Below, piece by piece: positions 23,260 through 35,997 of a DNA stretch of 64,000 nt. The translations under genes were made by a program, and so were the position numbers. Every line of letters starts with the position of its first letter. The first letter of the stretch is position 1. The stretch is from Hansfordia pulvinata (Eukaryota > Ascomycota > Sordariomycetes > Xylariales): positions 531,001 through 595,000 of the forward strand of contig BJKQ01000012.1 of NCBI GenBank assembly GCA_006538405.1, given 5' to 3'. The notes below the pieces were generated by a model, which worked only from the letters and a program-made list of their open reading frames with translations, had not been told where the DNA came from and did no database searches.

Positions 23260-23954
23260 TCAGTCGTCGAACAGGTTCACGTCGTCGTCGCCGCCGCCGT
23301 CCGTCTCCGTCTCCGGCCCCGGCCAGTCGGTTCGAGGGTACCCGACCAGCCTGCCGTCGGTGGCGACGACGAACGTCGCGGGCGGCGACGCCCCGCCGGC
23401 GCGGGCCCCGAACGAGACGCACCCGACGTCGCCGTCGCGCGGGTCGAACACGCCGCGGACTTCCCCTGCGCCGCCGCCGCTCCTCCTCCTCCTGCTCGCT
23501 CTCGGCTCCTCGGCTGGGGTCGTCTCGCACGCGTCGGGGCTGAACTTGAAGTAGCACCGTTTGGGACTGATCTTCTTGTCCTGCTGCTGCTGCTGCTGTT
23601 GTTGTCCCCCCTCCTTCCCCTCCTCCGCGATGCCGCCGCCCCTGTTGTCCCCGTCCCCGGCTCCGGGCCCCCGCAGCGCGTCCCGTCCACCTTGGCGCTC
23701 AGCATCACCGTATCCTCGCTGCTGCCGCTCACAAAGTCGTTCAGGCTGACGCAGCCCGGCCCCGAGAAGGACACCACGTTGACGGCGTCCCCGCGGCAGC
23801 CGCGCTGGGCGTACATGCGGACCGTGCCGGAGCACTGCGGCCCCTCCCCGCCCGCGCCTCCCGCCGCCGCCGCGGCGTGCGGCAGCATGGCGAGGGCGGC
23901 GGCGGCGGCGGCTAGCACGCCGGCCGCGACCGGTCGGGTTATGGCTCCGCGCAT
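23260..23954 (-). CDS. Secreted protein with a beta/gamma-crystallin-like Greek-key motif
   Basis: The N-terminus has a clear signal peptide (basic start, Ala-rich hydrophobic core, residues ~1-30). The mature part begins with QCSGTVRMYAQRGCRGD, then GPGCVSLNDF and EDTVMLSAKV. The order of aromatic, six residues, Gly, then Cys-x-x-Leu, then a terminal [ST]-x-[KR]-V strand is the Greek-key pattern of beta/gamma-crystallin-like proteins. The frame then breaks at the five-base run 23,668-23,672; one extra base continues it through a Gln-rich linker into a Cys-containing C-terminal half ending in an Asp-rich tail (231 residues). I do not recognise a named homologue. The Greek-key assignment is inference from pattern. 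Confidence 0.7.
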
Positions 23955-25329
23955 GACTGTATCTTTCCTCGCTCTTTCATCCAGTCCCTCCTTTTCCCTC
24001 TCTGGGGCTTGGCTTTGGGTCTTCTTCGTTGGTTCTTTGTCGTGGACTCTAGGACGGACTCAGGTCAAAGCAGGGCGAGGTGTGCTGAGTTTACTGGGCA
24101 ATGTCAGTAGGTAGCCTGCGAGGTGCGTGGCGGTGCCTTTGGGCTCGGGGCGGCGCGTTTATTGAGAAAGAGGCAGAGTTTCGGGGAGCAGGCCCTCGGC
24201 GTCTCGCACGCGGGCGATACCAGCAAGCAGACCGTTGGCCGATTCGCGTTCAGCTGAGGAGGTGATTGATGAGGAGCTGACGGTGCTTTTGCCTCTTTGC
24301 CTTCTTGTGCGTCAGAGGACTCGAGTGGCGGGCTTCTAGAAGGCGCAAAGGATGCCAGGCCTCGCTCTTTCGGCCCCCATGTGCGCTGAGCCAGGCTGTC
24401 TTCGCTTGGACAGTTTCTAATAATAGGCTCAGCCTCAACCCGCTCGCCACTCGTTGTGACGCGCGCTCGAGTCTTGAAGTGGCCCTCGGTCGGTCACGGA
24501 GACCAGGCCTCGGCAGTCGTCGCTGTCCCGGAGTCGATCGGCTCGCGGGCAAAAGATGCACTTAAAAGGCCATTCTGCGCCCGCTGGTGACCCGGGGTCC
24601 GGCTCACCCAGCTTATCGCTTCGTGACAGCTGACTGCGGATGCATCATGTTGGTTTAGGTATGCGGCAACGTCTCACCTGCCCCTTCTCTGGTCGCTGGA
24701 AGCTTTACGTGCCATTCCGGTGGCTGACAGCATTGGGGTTTTCACGTCTTTTTCTCACAATCAACATTGTTGCGCGGCGTGTTTGTGTCAAGGCAGAAGA
24801 CAATGTGAACAAGAAAAGGGGTATAAATTGGCGGGATCGAATCAAAACACAATGGCAAACGAAGCTGAATCCGAGCCAACCCACGCCACAACGAGGCGCC
24901 CATTCCAAGGCAAAGAAACGTCAGGCGTTCAGCTCATCCCCCGTGAACGCTATACCTACGCAAAAAGCGATGGCTTTCCTCCATTGTCCTGTCCTTTTTG
25001 AGATGACCGCCGAACTAATATCGATAACAAAACGCCGCCCGTAATTGACAGATGAGGTCCGATAACATATGGTACATTGATGACACCATCCAAACTCCTC
25101 GGCTTAATTATGAAACCCTCATCCCAACTCAATGGAACCAGGGCTTGGGTGATCGGCCGGGACACAAAAGCAAGCGTCCCCGCCTCTTGAAGCAAGCAGC
25201 ACGTGGCGGAAGCCACAAAATGATGTCTACAGTCCAATGAATGCCGATCGAAAGTCTGGACCAAATGACTTTAGACAGTGATTAGTGTGAGGCCGGAGGA
25301 CGCCACAGACGCAGGCCCGGTCGGCCCCG
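23955..25329. other. Intergenic, no gene seen
   Basis: 1.4 kb between two minus-strand genes. The part near 24,750-25,260 is less GC-rich and probably contains the 3' UTR of the LIM-binding gene. Short frames only. Confidence 0.6.
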
Positions 25330-26573
25330 CTAGGGGTTGACTTTGGCTCGTTTCTGCATCCTAGGCGTCGGAGGTTTGCCCTTCGCACCCATCGGCACGC
25401 CGTTGACGGGAGCTCCACCCATGCTGGCGGGAGTGGGGGCATCGTCCTCCGTCTTGACACCAGAGGGCCGTCGTCTTTTGTTGCTGGCCGGGCTGGTGTT
25501 GGCGCTAGGCCCGCTGGCATTGGAGCCCTGTGCGCTCTGCTGCATCGCCATCCCCGGGGCCTGCATGTGCCCCTGGGCTGGGCTGCCCATGTGTGGGGAA
25601 CCGGGCAGCTGCAGATGCTGAGCCGCAGGAGACGCACCCATCGGGAAGTTGCCAAAGCTGGGGGTGCGAGGGGCCCCTGCCTGTGCATTTCCAGGGCCCA
25701 TTGGCCCGTTGGCGGGCTGGGGCTGTGGCGCGTTCATGTGGTGGGTAACGTAGCGGTCGAGAGCGCCGTTGGGCGTGATACCGGGGTTTCTCTGAAAGAT
25801 CTCAAAGAGCGGGTTCATCTGACCCATCACCTCAACGATCTCGAGGAACTGGTACACGCTGTCGGTAATGCCCATGGCGGTTTTGATGGCCGTCTCGGGA
25901 AGATCGAGGTCCGGAGGGGGAGCTTGGGGGACTTAGCCACCTTGCCCTTGCCCTTCTTCGTCATTTCGGGGGACGCCTTGGGGTCCGAGTTGACCCGATG
26001 CCACTCCTTGACCCATGAGTGTTGTGGGATAGCTGCTTGAATGACCATGTTGCGCGAGACGAACTCCTCGAATGTGTCGGTCTGGTATTCGAGCAGGTCG
26101 AGCTTGCCGGTGGTCATGTCGAAAGAGGCGCGGAGACTGCCGTGAGAAATGACCTGAAACTTGTCAGAGGGCCGATTGGGCAGGTTATCAGAAAGTTCGC
26201 AAGTACTCACATGAGAGCTCTCGTACCAGTAGATCAGGCCGACATTCTGCATTTCGAGGAAATGAGAAGCCGGGCCTACACCACGGTCGATCGTCGGTTT
26301 CTCCAGCGTCAGCTGCATCCTAGAGCAGCCACTCATGAAGTTTGTGTGGAAGTATCGCGCAATGGCGGGCTGCGCGATCTCGTAGCATTTGCTTGGTTCC
26401 TCGGCGGAGTCCTTGTGGTGCAAAGCTATCCGGAAAACACCGTTCGGGCCGAAGAAATCATGAACAAAATGCGACCAATAGTCCAAGTCATCTTTCCCTT
26501 CTCCATGACTAAGACGGTCCGCGAGGTGCATGAGCCGAAGAACACATTGCCCACCTGGGCCTTCGCCAGATCT

Positions 26574-26634
<61 letters not shown>

Positions 26635-28310
26635 ATTCGTGCGAACTGTGCCATTGCGGCCCCCATTGGAGGAGCTCCCGGCGCCTGCGCGACTTGTGCA
26701 GCCGGCGCTTGGCCCGCGGCTTGCGCAGCCTGGGGCTGCTGGCCCGGAGCCCCAGGGGCGCCGCCAGGTGCCTGTCCTGGCGGTTGCCCACCGGCTTGAC
26801 CTTGCGATTGCGCCTGGGTCTGGGCCTGCTGTTGTTGCTGCTGCTGTGCCTGTGCCTGTGCCTGGGCCTGGGCCTGGCCTGGGCCTGTTGCTGCTGTGCC
26901 TGTTGCTGTGCCTGGGCTTGCTGCTGCTGTTGTGCCTGGGCTTGCTGCTGCGCCTGGGCTTGTTGTTGCGCTTGGCTTGCTGCTGTGCTTGAGCTTGGGC
27001 CTGAGCCTGAGCCTGAGCCTGGCCTGAGCCTGGGCCTGAGCTTGGGCCTGCGGCGTGGGACCCTGCGGCGTGGGAGCTGTTGGCTGTTGTGGCGTGGGCT
27101 GGCGCTGAGGTGTTGGTGCCGATGGCTGCTGCGGGGTGGAATGTGGCTGAGGGGTCGGGGCAGACTGCGGGGGCTGCTGAGGTTGCGACTGAGGGGTGTG
27201 TTGGGCCTGGTTCTGCGTGGGAGTGCCGGCCTGGGAAGGGTTTTGCTGCGACATGGCGGGTGTCGCGGTGCGCTGGGGAGCGCCCGTAACGGGGGGCTGT
27301 CCGGGCTGTTGACCTGGATGACCTGGCTGGCCCGGTTGTCCGGGGCCGTGCTGGCCGTGATTGGGACCGCCGGGCTGACCCTGAGCAGAAGCCTGTGCAG
27401 CCATCTGGTTCATTTGGAACTGCTGTACTTGTTGGGCCGTCATGCCGTTGACTCCAGGGTGCCCGGGGTGCTGGCCAGGCTGACCGCCTTGGTGGTGCAT
27501 CGAGTTGTTGGCGGCCTGTTGCTGGGCGTGGTGCTGCATTGCGAGCTGCTGCATCATCTCCAGAGAGGTCAGCGTATTGAGCCCGGCAAAAACACATAGC
27601 GCTCTAAAAGGCGATCGGGTAACTCACCTGCTGATGTTGTTGAGGATTGCCATGCTGGCCTTGTCCAGCCAAGTGGCCCTGCTGCAAATGGGCGGGCATG
27701 CGCTGCTGCATGGCAGCACGCTGTTGGGTGTAGGCGGCGTACTGCGCGGGGGTCATGCCCATGGGCGCGCCCATCTGCATTCCTTGCCCGCCATTCGCTC
27801 CCCCGTACATGCTCATCATTTGTTGCTGCTGCTGTCTCTGTTGTTGTATCATTTGTTGTTGCCGGATAGCGTTGATATTGTTGCCGGCTACTGTCGGAAT
27901 CGGGACGAGTCAGCATGGACCGAAAGATAGCGACGTGATGCGATACGAAGAGGCGCACGATCGGCCCCAAAAAAAAAAACACGATGAGATGAATCGGGTG
28001 CTATGCGAGGGGGCAGAGCGGGGAACTCACGAAACTGTTGCTGCTGTTGGTACATCTGTGGATTTATGTGCTGCATCGCATGAGCCTGAGGTCCACCGGC
28101 GCCGGTCGGCATGCCTCCCATCATGCTGGCGGGATTTACCTGACCGCCAGGACCAGACACTGCCATGTGGGACATCTGGTGTGGCATTCCCGGTTGTGCG
28201 CCCGGCTGGCTGGGGTTGTGCGCCATGCCCGGAGCCATGGGATGGCCCGTCGGGACGCCGGGGTGCTGCTGCATGCCAGGGTGGAAACCGCCGGGCATGG
28301 CCTGCATCAT
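25330..28310 (-). CDS. ptaB: LIM-binding (LDB1/SEUSS/PtaB-type) transcriptional cofactor
   Basis: Nuclear adaptor of the LIM_bind family; in Aspergillus PtaB acts with a LisH-type partner in adhesion and development (family knowledge). Exons 28,031-28,310, 27,628-27,887, 26,211-27,557 and 25,330-26,153; donors are GTGAGT in all three introns, and the 57-bp third intron is in frame and easily missed. The N-terminal ~500 residues are Met/Gln/Pro-rich with (Gln)18 encoded by (CTG)18 at 26,577-26,630. The LIM-binding domain follows (~515-735): CVLRLMHLADRLSHGEGKDD, FVHDFFGPNGVFRIALHHKD and ITDSVYQFLEIVEVMGQMNP. The C-terminus is basic (NKRRRPSG, MQKRAKVNP), a likely nuclear signal. Frame breaks: G5 run 25,916-25,920 (one base missing) and three further single-base losses in the Gln/Ala repeats. 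About 903 residues. Confidence 0.88.
26577..26630 (-). repeat. (CTG)18 coding polyglutamine microsatellite
   Basis: Eighteen perfect units encode polyglutamine on the minus strand in the LIM-binding gene. Length polymorphism is likely. Confidence 0.95.
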
Positions 28311-31300
28311 GTCGAAGTGGATGGGGATGACAGTCGGTAGGAGGGTTCGCGAGGATGGATGCAGAGTGTGATAGCCCGGGGCGTGCGATGTGACAGGCGA
28401 AGGCGGGCTACAATCGGATTTGGGGCCCAGCGACGTCAACCTTGGCCGGGTGGGCTAGGCAAAGCGACGCAGGGACACGCCGACGACGACGACGATGGAA
28501 AGTTCCGACGATCCAGCGGAAACAAGACTGTACAGCTGGGTCTGTATTGAATAGGAAGTAGGTGTTGACGGCCGACGTGGCAGCGGCGAGCGGGTTCAGT
28601 GTGAGGCGGCGGCGTGGGCGCAAAACTGACGCGACTCGGGCACTACGCAGTGCTGGGGGTTAGAGACGACTGGCCTTGCCGAAGATCCGGCGACAAAACA
28701 ACGGGATGCCGAGAGCGTGGGAGAGGATTGGCGGCGTCGGGGAGGAGAGGCGTAAAGCGAAGACGCAAGACGACAAGCGCAGCGACAAGAGGCACAGAAC
28801 GCGCCGACGCGCAAGGTCGGAGGGTGGTGGTGTGTGATGATCCGGCAGAGTGGGTTGGGAGAGAGGGAGTGGTGAGAGCGAGCGAGAGCGAAAGAGAGAG
28901 AGCGGGAAGCGGATGGGGAGGAATGGGCCGGGCCCCAGCCCAACCTACCACCTGGGCTGCCTTGGCCTCGCAGAGGCCGGGCGATGCGGTACTGCCAGTG
29001 GGCGGGCGGATGAGGTGGTGCGATTGCAGCGCCCTGGGGCCTGCGGACCCGTCCTGCTCGTAGGCTGCGGCAGAGGATACTAGACACCAAAGTACCGAGT
29101 GGAAGGTCCGGGCCACGGCACGGGGCTCTGCGTGGCGATAGCGAGTGCTGGGGAGCGACCTGGCGGGTGGGCGCGTAGCGCCGCGCAGGGCCAGCCGGCT
29201 GGCTATGGTGCCCGTAGCCGCTGTGGGGAGAATGCAGACAGGTACTTACCAGTCGAGTAGCGCGGAAACGCACCTGCCAGTAGCTCAGTACCCACAGCCT
29301 AAACGCGAGCGGACGGCAGTGTTGGTGCAGCGCGCAGCGGCCGGTACTTGGGTTTTGCCCGCAACAAGGTACCCGCAACCTTATCGCGAGCACCGAATGC
29401 CGCGCGAAACGCCAACTCTAAATGTCGTGCAAGGTACCTGGGGCGGCGGGTGGGGGCGGACGTGAGGCAGTACGAGTATTCCCGGAGACAACGTGGGCAA
29501 GACTGGGCCACAACGGAACTCGGCGAGACGACAGCCTGGCACAGTGCACAGGAAGCGCCCTCGACCTGGAGGGGGTTTCGGCGTCGCGCTGTCGTAATGT
29601 TTGATTGCCCAACTGACCTGATGATTTTGAACAATTTGAACCGCAGCCTTGGATGTGGACGTTGAAGGCGTCGTGAAGAGTGGCTAGCCAGACGTGCCTT
29701 GCAGTCGTGGAGAACAAGATGTTGCGACGATCCTATCTGCTCCCGTCTTTGGCAGGCTGGTATCGCTCTGGCTGGGCTGGGCTGGTCTGGGCTGATCTGG
29801 TAGTCGCACGGCTGGGCTGGAACGCAACACCGGGTTGGGCTGGCTGGGTGGGCTGAAAATGTCAAAACCGGGACTTTGCAAGCATGGGCGGAAGAGGTCG
29901 GGGCCGCGAGTTGTCCACACGCGTTTACCTACTCCACTTCTAGGAAGGTGTCTGTCCGTGGAATCAACTGCCAGAGCCCGCTTTTTTTAGGTCCCACTAT
30001 GGGCAGTCAGATGTTCCCTTCTCTCAGGTGGCGTCAGCTGCGGGTGAAGTAGGCTTGCTGCTTCTCACAGCTGCCGGGAAAGCTGGTCCCGCTCCGCCTG
30101 GCCGTCAGCGGGCTTGCAGCTGTACGAGTAGCGCACGAGTAGAGGGTGGCATCGGCTCCACGCGGTGATCGGAGATGGCGTGGGGTAGGTAAGGTAGGTA
30201 CCAATCGAGTCGACTTTGCCAACTTCCAAATGTTTGTACCCTCGACCAGCCCATTCGTACTTTTTATAGCCTCCGGGGGCTGGGGCTCTTGCACCTGGGA
30301 TCTGGAGGCGGGTCCGACGAATATCTGCTGGCCTGAGTGAGCTATATGGCGGCGGGACCCAAACGGCGGCGACTCGCCCGGCTCAGAACTGCGGCGAATG
30401 GAACACGAATAAAACACAATGTCATGGCACACTGAACCCGCGACTGGTGAAGACTATTTGTATCAAAATACCAAGCCCCAGTCACGATGCAATAATCCGC
30501 TTGATTCAAGTCAATCTGACCCCCATGTGGGCAGTCAGAGTTACAGAGGCACAGGCCACGGCCCCAAGAGGCCCCAAGCCCCAGGCCCCAGCAGTCGCGT
30601 TCGGCTGCAAGGATTTCCAGCAGCACGCGTCCAGGCCGCGCCCCAACGTAACACAATGCCGTCTGGGCGGACGGCCTCCTCTCTCGAGACGCACAGCAAT
30701 CGGAAATACAGACATTGTGACCGTCGAAAATACCCGTAAGCAGCCAATAGGCGGGTCCGTGGCGCCCGTGTTCAGTGCGACAGACTCGCCTTGTGCTGCC
30801 AACAACGGCACGGCGCACATGAATAAGCAAGCAGGTTACAGACGACACGTCAGGCCAGTCAGCAACATCGGGCCAGTCCGAGTTCCCTACCAACTCGCTG
30901 TTGGTAATGTGAAAACCGGCCACACACCAAGCTTTCCTGCCCGGCCCCCCCCCAGGAAATCAATGCTGTACAAGGCCAGCTCACACGTTGAAAATTGGAG
31001 ACTTGTCAGTGAGGAGGTGCCGACGATGACTACAGCGGGTTCTGTGCTAGGCCGTCGCATCACCCACGGGAGATGCAAGCAAGAGCCGCCTCCCATCCCG
31101 GCGCTATTCCGGCTACGAGTACCGCAGGGCGCCTAGCCTACCTACTCAGTACGGATGCTCGAGGCCCGGCGGAGCCAGGTTACCCGTATGCGACGCAGGC
31201 CATGGGTCGCGCGTCGTGGGCGCCGTGCGGACAGGGGGCTTTGCTCTTGGCCGGATAGATCCAAAGCTGACGGGCGACTCGAGGCTGGCACGGCTAGGTA

Positions 31301-34300
31301 GCCACGCCGCGCTGATCAGGGCGCCTCGTGGCCAGGAACGGTCTGGGGGTAAAAATAGAGCGTCGCCATTGTCGAGGATTGCGATACCACCCAATGACAC
31401 CTTGCTGGGCCCATGACGACACCAAACACAACTTAGCACAGGGCCTGGCCAGGCTGAAAACATTGCAGGCGGTCCCGGCGCGCAAACGGCCGAGTTCTCG
31501 CGCCCCGGGCGAGCGGCCATGACTTATCAATTGTTCCTCCCATGACTTGAAGGCCCGGCAAACGGACAACTCCCCGGGTATTCGTGCACGGATCCGCCTT
31601 GTTCCAGAGGTCTGCACCCCCACGCAGATACCCCCTTCGGTCCACATCGTCGCATCAAAAAAGTCCTCACTCTCGCCCGGTTGCAAGACCACACAAGAAC
31701 CGAGTGAACGATGGAGGCAGCGCTCCCCAGTGCGAATTACGCTACAACGGATAGGCACGAGCTGGCGAGGCAGGCCCACCAAGTTCTCGGGTAAAGTGCT
31801 TGGTTTGGTCGGCATGTTCCTTTTCCCTTTTCTTTTCCAGTCTTCTCCTTTCTTTTTCTCTGCTTTTCTTCTTCTCGTGACCCGATGCCAGTTCAACCGG
31901 CGACACGACCCCGCGCACACCAGCTCGGCCTTTCCGACCGAGGCGCCGGCCGAGAAGCATGCGCGAGCGGCATGCGCGCTGGCACCGCCCGAATCCCACT
32001 GGCACGTAGGGTAGGCAGGTACATGTAGATACTCGTAGAGTCTGTCTGATGCTGTTGCAGGACGACGGCACGCGAACTGTCAGGCGGCGCAAGGCGGGCA
32101 CGGCGAAACGAGTCCGAAGCGTTGCAGCCTCCCGCCCCTCGCCCCCTCGACTCCGACAGGAGCCGGCGCTGCTATTTTTAGCCACCACCCTGTACTCGTA
32201 CGGAGTACGAGTCATGTAAGGCAGGCCGGCCGTGAAGTGATCATTCACTGACTCGGCGCGGTCAGTGACGGTGGCAGGCACAGGGGAGGCGAGGTACCCG
32301 CCAGCAGGCACTGATTTGCGTGCGACACCTCGTACGAGTACGCGGGCAGCCCTCTGCATCCGACAATCCGGGTGTAGCCGCATCTCTGGCAGGTGTCCTC
32401 TTGGAGGACGGCAGCTGCACGAGTGGGGCCGCCCCGCAGCAGCTGCGAATAACGCGGGCGTCTGCCCGCAGCTGCCGGGTCGCGTCGCCTGGCAGTTGCT
32501 GGGATAGACCTCGACTTTCGCTACTGGAGTCCGTGCCGAGGGTCCCACTTTATTTTTTTCTGCGCGCCTTCAAAAAGTTGCAGATCTTGGCCAGAGCCTC
32601 GTCTTCTCTTCTCCCTCTCACCACACGCGACCACACAACACGACGACCAGCCCTCGCGCTGCACATATATCTCAGGCCTCTTCTCTCGAGAAGCGAGACG
32701 AGCAGGCAGCTTCATGGGCGCAAGTGCGCCCACACTCTGCGCATCCCGTGTGCTGTCGGGAGGTCATGATGATGATCTTGGGATCTGACAGCTTCAGGTA
32801 AGTTTGGCGGACACGGTGGCGAACCTGATATCGGGCGCACGTTCGCCGTGTCTCGCCTTCGGTCGCGCCCGAACTATGAACTGGTAAGTCATTCTCCATC
32901 TTCTACGCATCTCAAGCCCTTGCCTACTCCCAGCGATTGTGTGTCCCGGCCATCTTCCGGTGGCTACGCATCAGCGCGCTGGGAGCCTCCATCTCCATAT
33001 GATGACAACCGAAACAATTGTCTTCTTTTCCCAACCGAATCGACTATGAAGAAATTTCGACTGTTCGGGCCTCTCGTTACGGCGATGCCTGTTACTTGCC
33101 AGTATACCTTGTCTGATCTTGTCTGTCCCCTCACCGGCATCCTTCCTTAACTGGTTCGGTCGAAGCTCGGATGAGATGGACAGGCAAGACAGGAGATGGG
33201 TCGTCGCTTGCTTATACCGCATTTGTCTTCACACGAGCAGATTGGCTGACACGAACTCTCCAGTACCACAATCTATGAACCATGCTCTACATTCGGACCA
33301 ATTTTTCCAACGTAGTCCCTAGGTTAGTCAAGTTCAACTCTCCGTCTATTTGAGGACCGAGACACGACGAGCAACCAGAGTTGGCAGCATTCTCTCCTAA
33401 ATGATGAAATTTCCATACACATTCGCAGTTTCCACCCGAGCTCCACTCGAGCCTTTGTCGGAGCAGATGAGGGTTTAATCCTTCCTTGGATGTCTGATTG
33501 GGAGAGAATCTGTCTACTTTGACTTGTCTGATTCCTCGTTGCTATTGAAACGAACTCGCAGCTAACCAGTATGCTCAGTGCCTTGATTTGCCAGTCACCC
33601 GCGTGGTCTAGATTATTTATGCGTAGTCTCGCTTCAACTCAATACAAATGTGTCTTCATCTATTACGCAGTCTCATTTCGAGTGAACCTGATCCGAAGCG
33701 AATGTACCAAAGTCGTAGACTCTCAAGGGCTCACAGTCTAGCAAAAGCTCTGCGTGCACCGTAAGCGACTCGATCTGTGTGGATTCCCTCGTGAGCGCAA
33801 GATTCCACATTTCTACTCACAGCAGGCGGCCAGTGGTACAACCAACCCCTCCAACCCCTTTTCCTTGGGTGGCTTGGTCAGTGACGGCCACTCGGTTGTG
33901 GAAAGCACTCGGCCTTCGCCTTGCACGATGACAAGACCGAAGAGCAGATTCGAGGCGCTTCTGGCGACGTACCTGTACTCGACTCAATGGCAGCCATCAC
34001 CAGTGACACGCCGGCCGTACTGGATCTTCGAGGGCCAACATCCGCGCAACGTACTTGAGATAAGGCAACCATGCGGGATCTGTACGGAGAGGGCCGGAGG
34101 GTCTCAGCTTGATCCTTGACTTGGGCGGCGTGACGAGGCCAGTCGGGGAGGAAACCCTGTTGACGTTGCGGTCGGTTGGAGGCAAGCGGCGAAGCTCTGA
34201 ACGGGGGTTGAGTCTTCGTGCTCATCTGCAGCCAGCTCATCCGGCCAGAGGCTACGGATCCGAGTGCTCCATATGTGGAATACCCATGAGGCATGATGCA

Positions 34301-35500
34301 GGCCGGTATCGAGAGCCATGCACGACGAACGAGATGAACGTCGCCGGGCCAGCGTCACCAACATCGAAGGCGGGTGAGACATGGCCCGTTGCCGCTCATG
34401 GCGACCGTTTGAGAATAGTAACTAGGGTGTGTCTGTCTGGTCGCCGCGTAACGGGCACGCAGCCCTCGAGTGCCACGCCGGCGAGTTTGCGCGCGCTGGA
34501 CACGGGTCGACCTCGCTATGTATTCTGCGAGGGGATCCGCGGGAATGTCGTGAACAAGCAAGACCGGCACGTGCTCGACGCCGTCGGGACACGGCGATCG
34601 AGTGCGGACGAACACGAAAAGAGGCGGGCCAGGCGAACATTGACACGACGCATCGTCTGTAATAAAGCGAATTCGCAAACCAATGGCCGACGGTCCACTA
34701 GCGAAGCAGAAAGGAGCAGCTCGTTTGAAGGGGGAGCACATGATGTGCGCTGCCGACGTCTTCTTGTGGACCACACGTTGTTGAACAGTACGCGTATGAT
34801 GATTCGTCTCTTTGTGTTCCTTCAAATTTGCTTTGTGCTATCTCGACTCCAAGGGCTGGTTCACAATCAATGTAATGGGGTCTGACCAATATGTGGATTC
34901 TCGTGTATGGGTATATCGCTCTCCTCAGGTTGAAAGACTCGAATACACCACCAGGAGGTGTTTCATTAGCGGCGACTCAAGGACAGCTTTGGGGCGGAGG
35001 CTAGCTCTACCGTTTCATGGACGCTCTTGAGCACCCCGGGACTACCTTCAGAGCCAGGTGTTTGCCTACCTGGCATTCAAAGACGCAACCCCCCACGTCT
35101 TCAGAGTCAATCAGACTCTCGAGAGTTGTCTTTCCAAGAATAACCGCTCTTGGGGCCAGGGCAAACTAAGCGATCAGTTGGCCGCCACGTGAGAAGAAAA
35201 GGCCCGCCGGGGCTCTATGCAAGCAGGCCTTGAGGTCAACTTGAGACTATCAGGTTGGCGGTCTCTCGGCGGGCGACCAACTCCGAAACTACCAAGCTCA
35301 GACCGTGCGTCCTGGGCCGAGGGTTTCCGAGGATGGGATAGGGAGCTGCCAGTCACGATAGACCAAGCAACGAGGAGGAGGCCGGCAATCTGCTCGCTCG
35401 TGCTCACAATGCAGGGCGGTGCCACGAGCAAATATTCCGATTGTTCGCTACATACATAGCTTTCTGACGGTGTGAGATGGCTCTGTGTGTCTGCCGACTC
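28311..35500. other. 7.2-kb gene-poor region
   Basis: I find no frame with domain signature, consistent codon use or convincing splicing. 28.3-29.4 kb is probably the promoter and leader of the LIM-binding gene. 29,757-29,860 is a CTGGG/GGCTG-rich tract. TACGAGTA-like motifs cluster at 29.4-32.4 kb. Good donor matches (GGTAAGT) occur on + at about 32,799 and 32,886, near a short frame at 33,045-33,150, so a spliced non-coding or small coding transcript is possible but unsupported. 33-35 kb is the least GC-rich part. Confidence 0.5.
29757..29860. repeat. Degenerate CTGGG/GGCTG-rich tract
   Basis: Irregular repeats of gggctggtctgggctg-like words over about 100 bp in non-coding DNA. Confidence 0.7.
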
Positions 35501-35953
35501 TCACCTGCTCCTGATGCCGAACCATTTGTACATCTTCCTGATCCCCGCGTCGAGCGCCCCGTGGACGGGGTCGTGGCGGTACCTGTTCGCTTTCTTTGGC
35601 TTGATTGCCGGCTCGAAATCCGCCGCCCTGGGCACCGCGAAGCTCGCTACGTAGGCCTGGTAGATGCGCAGGCCCACGTCTCCCTGTTGGTACTTTGCGA
35701 GGTAGTAGGCTATCATCCGGTTCCACACCGTCACGAACGGCGCGTACGACTCCTGGTAGGGGCGTAGTAGACGACGAAATCCCTGTACTTCTTGACGTAC
35801 CCAATCAGCTCCCTTGCGTAGGGGTTGGTGCCTGCCCACGTGTCCCATAGCCGGTCCTGGTACTCGTTAATCGCCCGCTGGAGCTCCGCAACGTCGTCGT
35901 CGTCTTCGTCGTCGTCGTCGTCGTCGTCGTCTTCTTCACCGGCGGCAGCGGCA

Positions 35954-35997
<44 letters not shown>

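Noticed and set aside
26019..27599. 526-codon + strand frame over the LIM-binding gene
   Set aside because: Leu/Cys-rich antisense of Gln repeats; no domain.
31742..32548. 268-codon minus-strand frame
   Set aside because: Basic, Arg/Ser-rich composition typical of random GC-rich frames; no splice or domain support.
34109..34885. 258-codon + strand frame in the gene-poor region
   Set aside because: Needs a TTG start, has no domain, signal peptide or biased codon use, and is overlapped by antisense frames of similar length.
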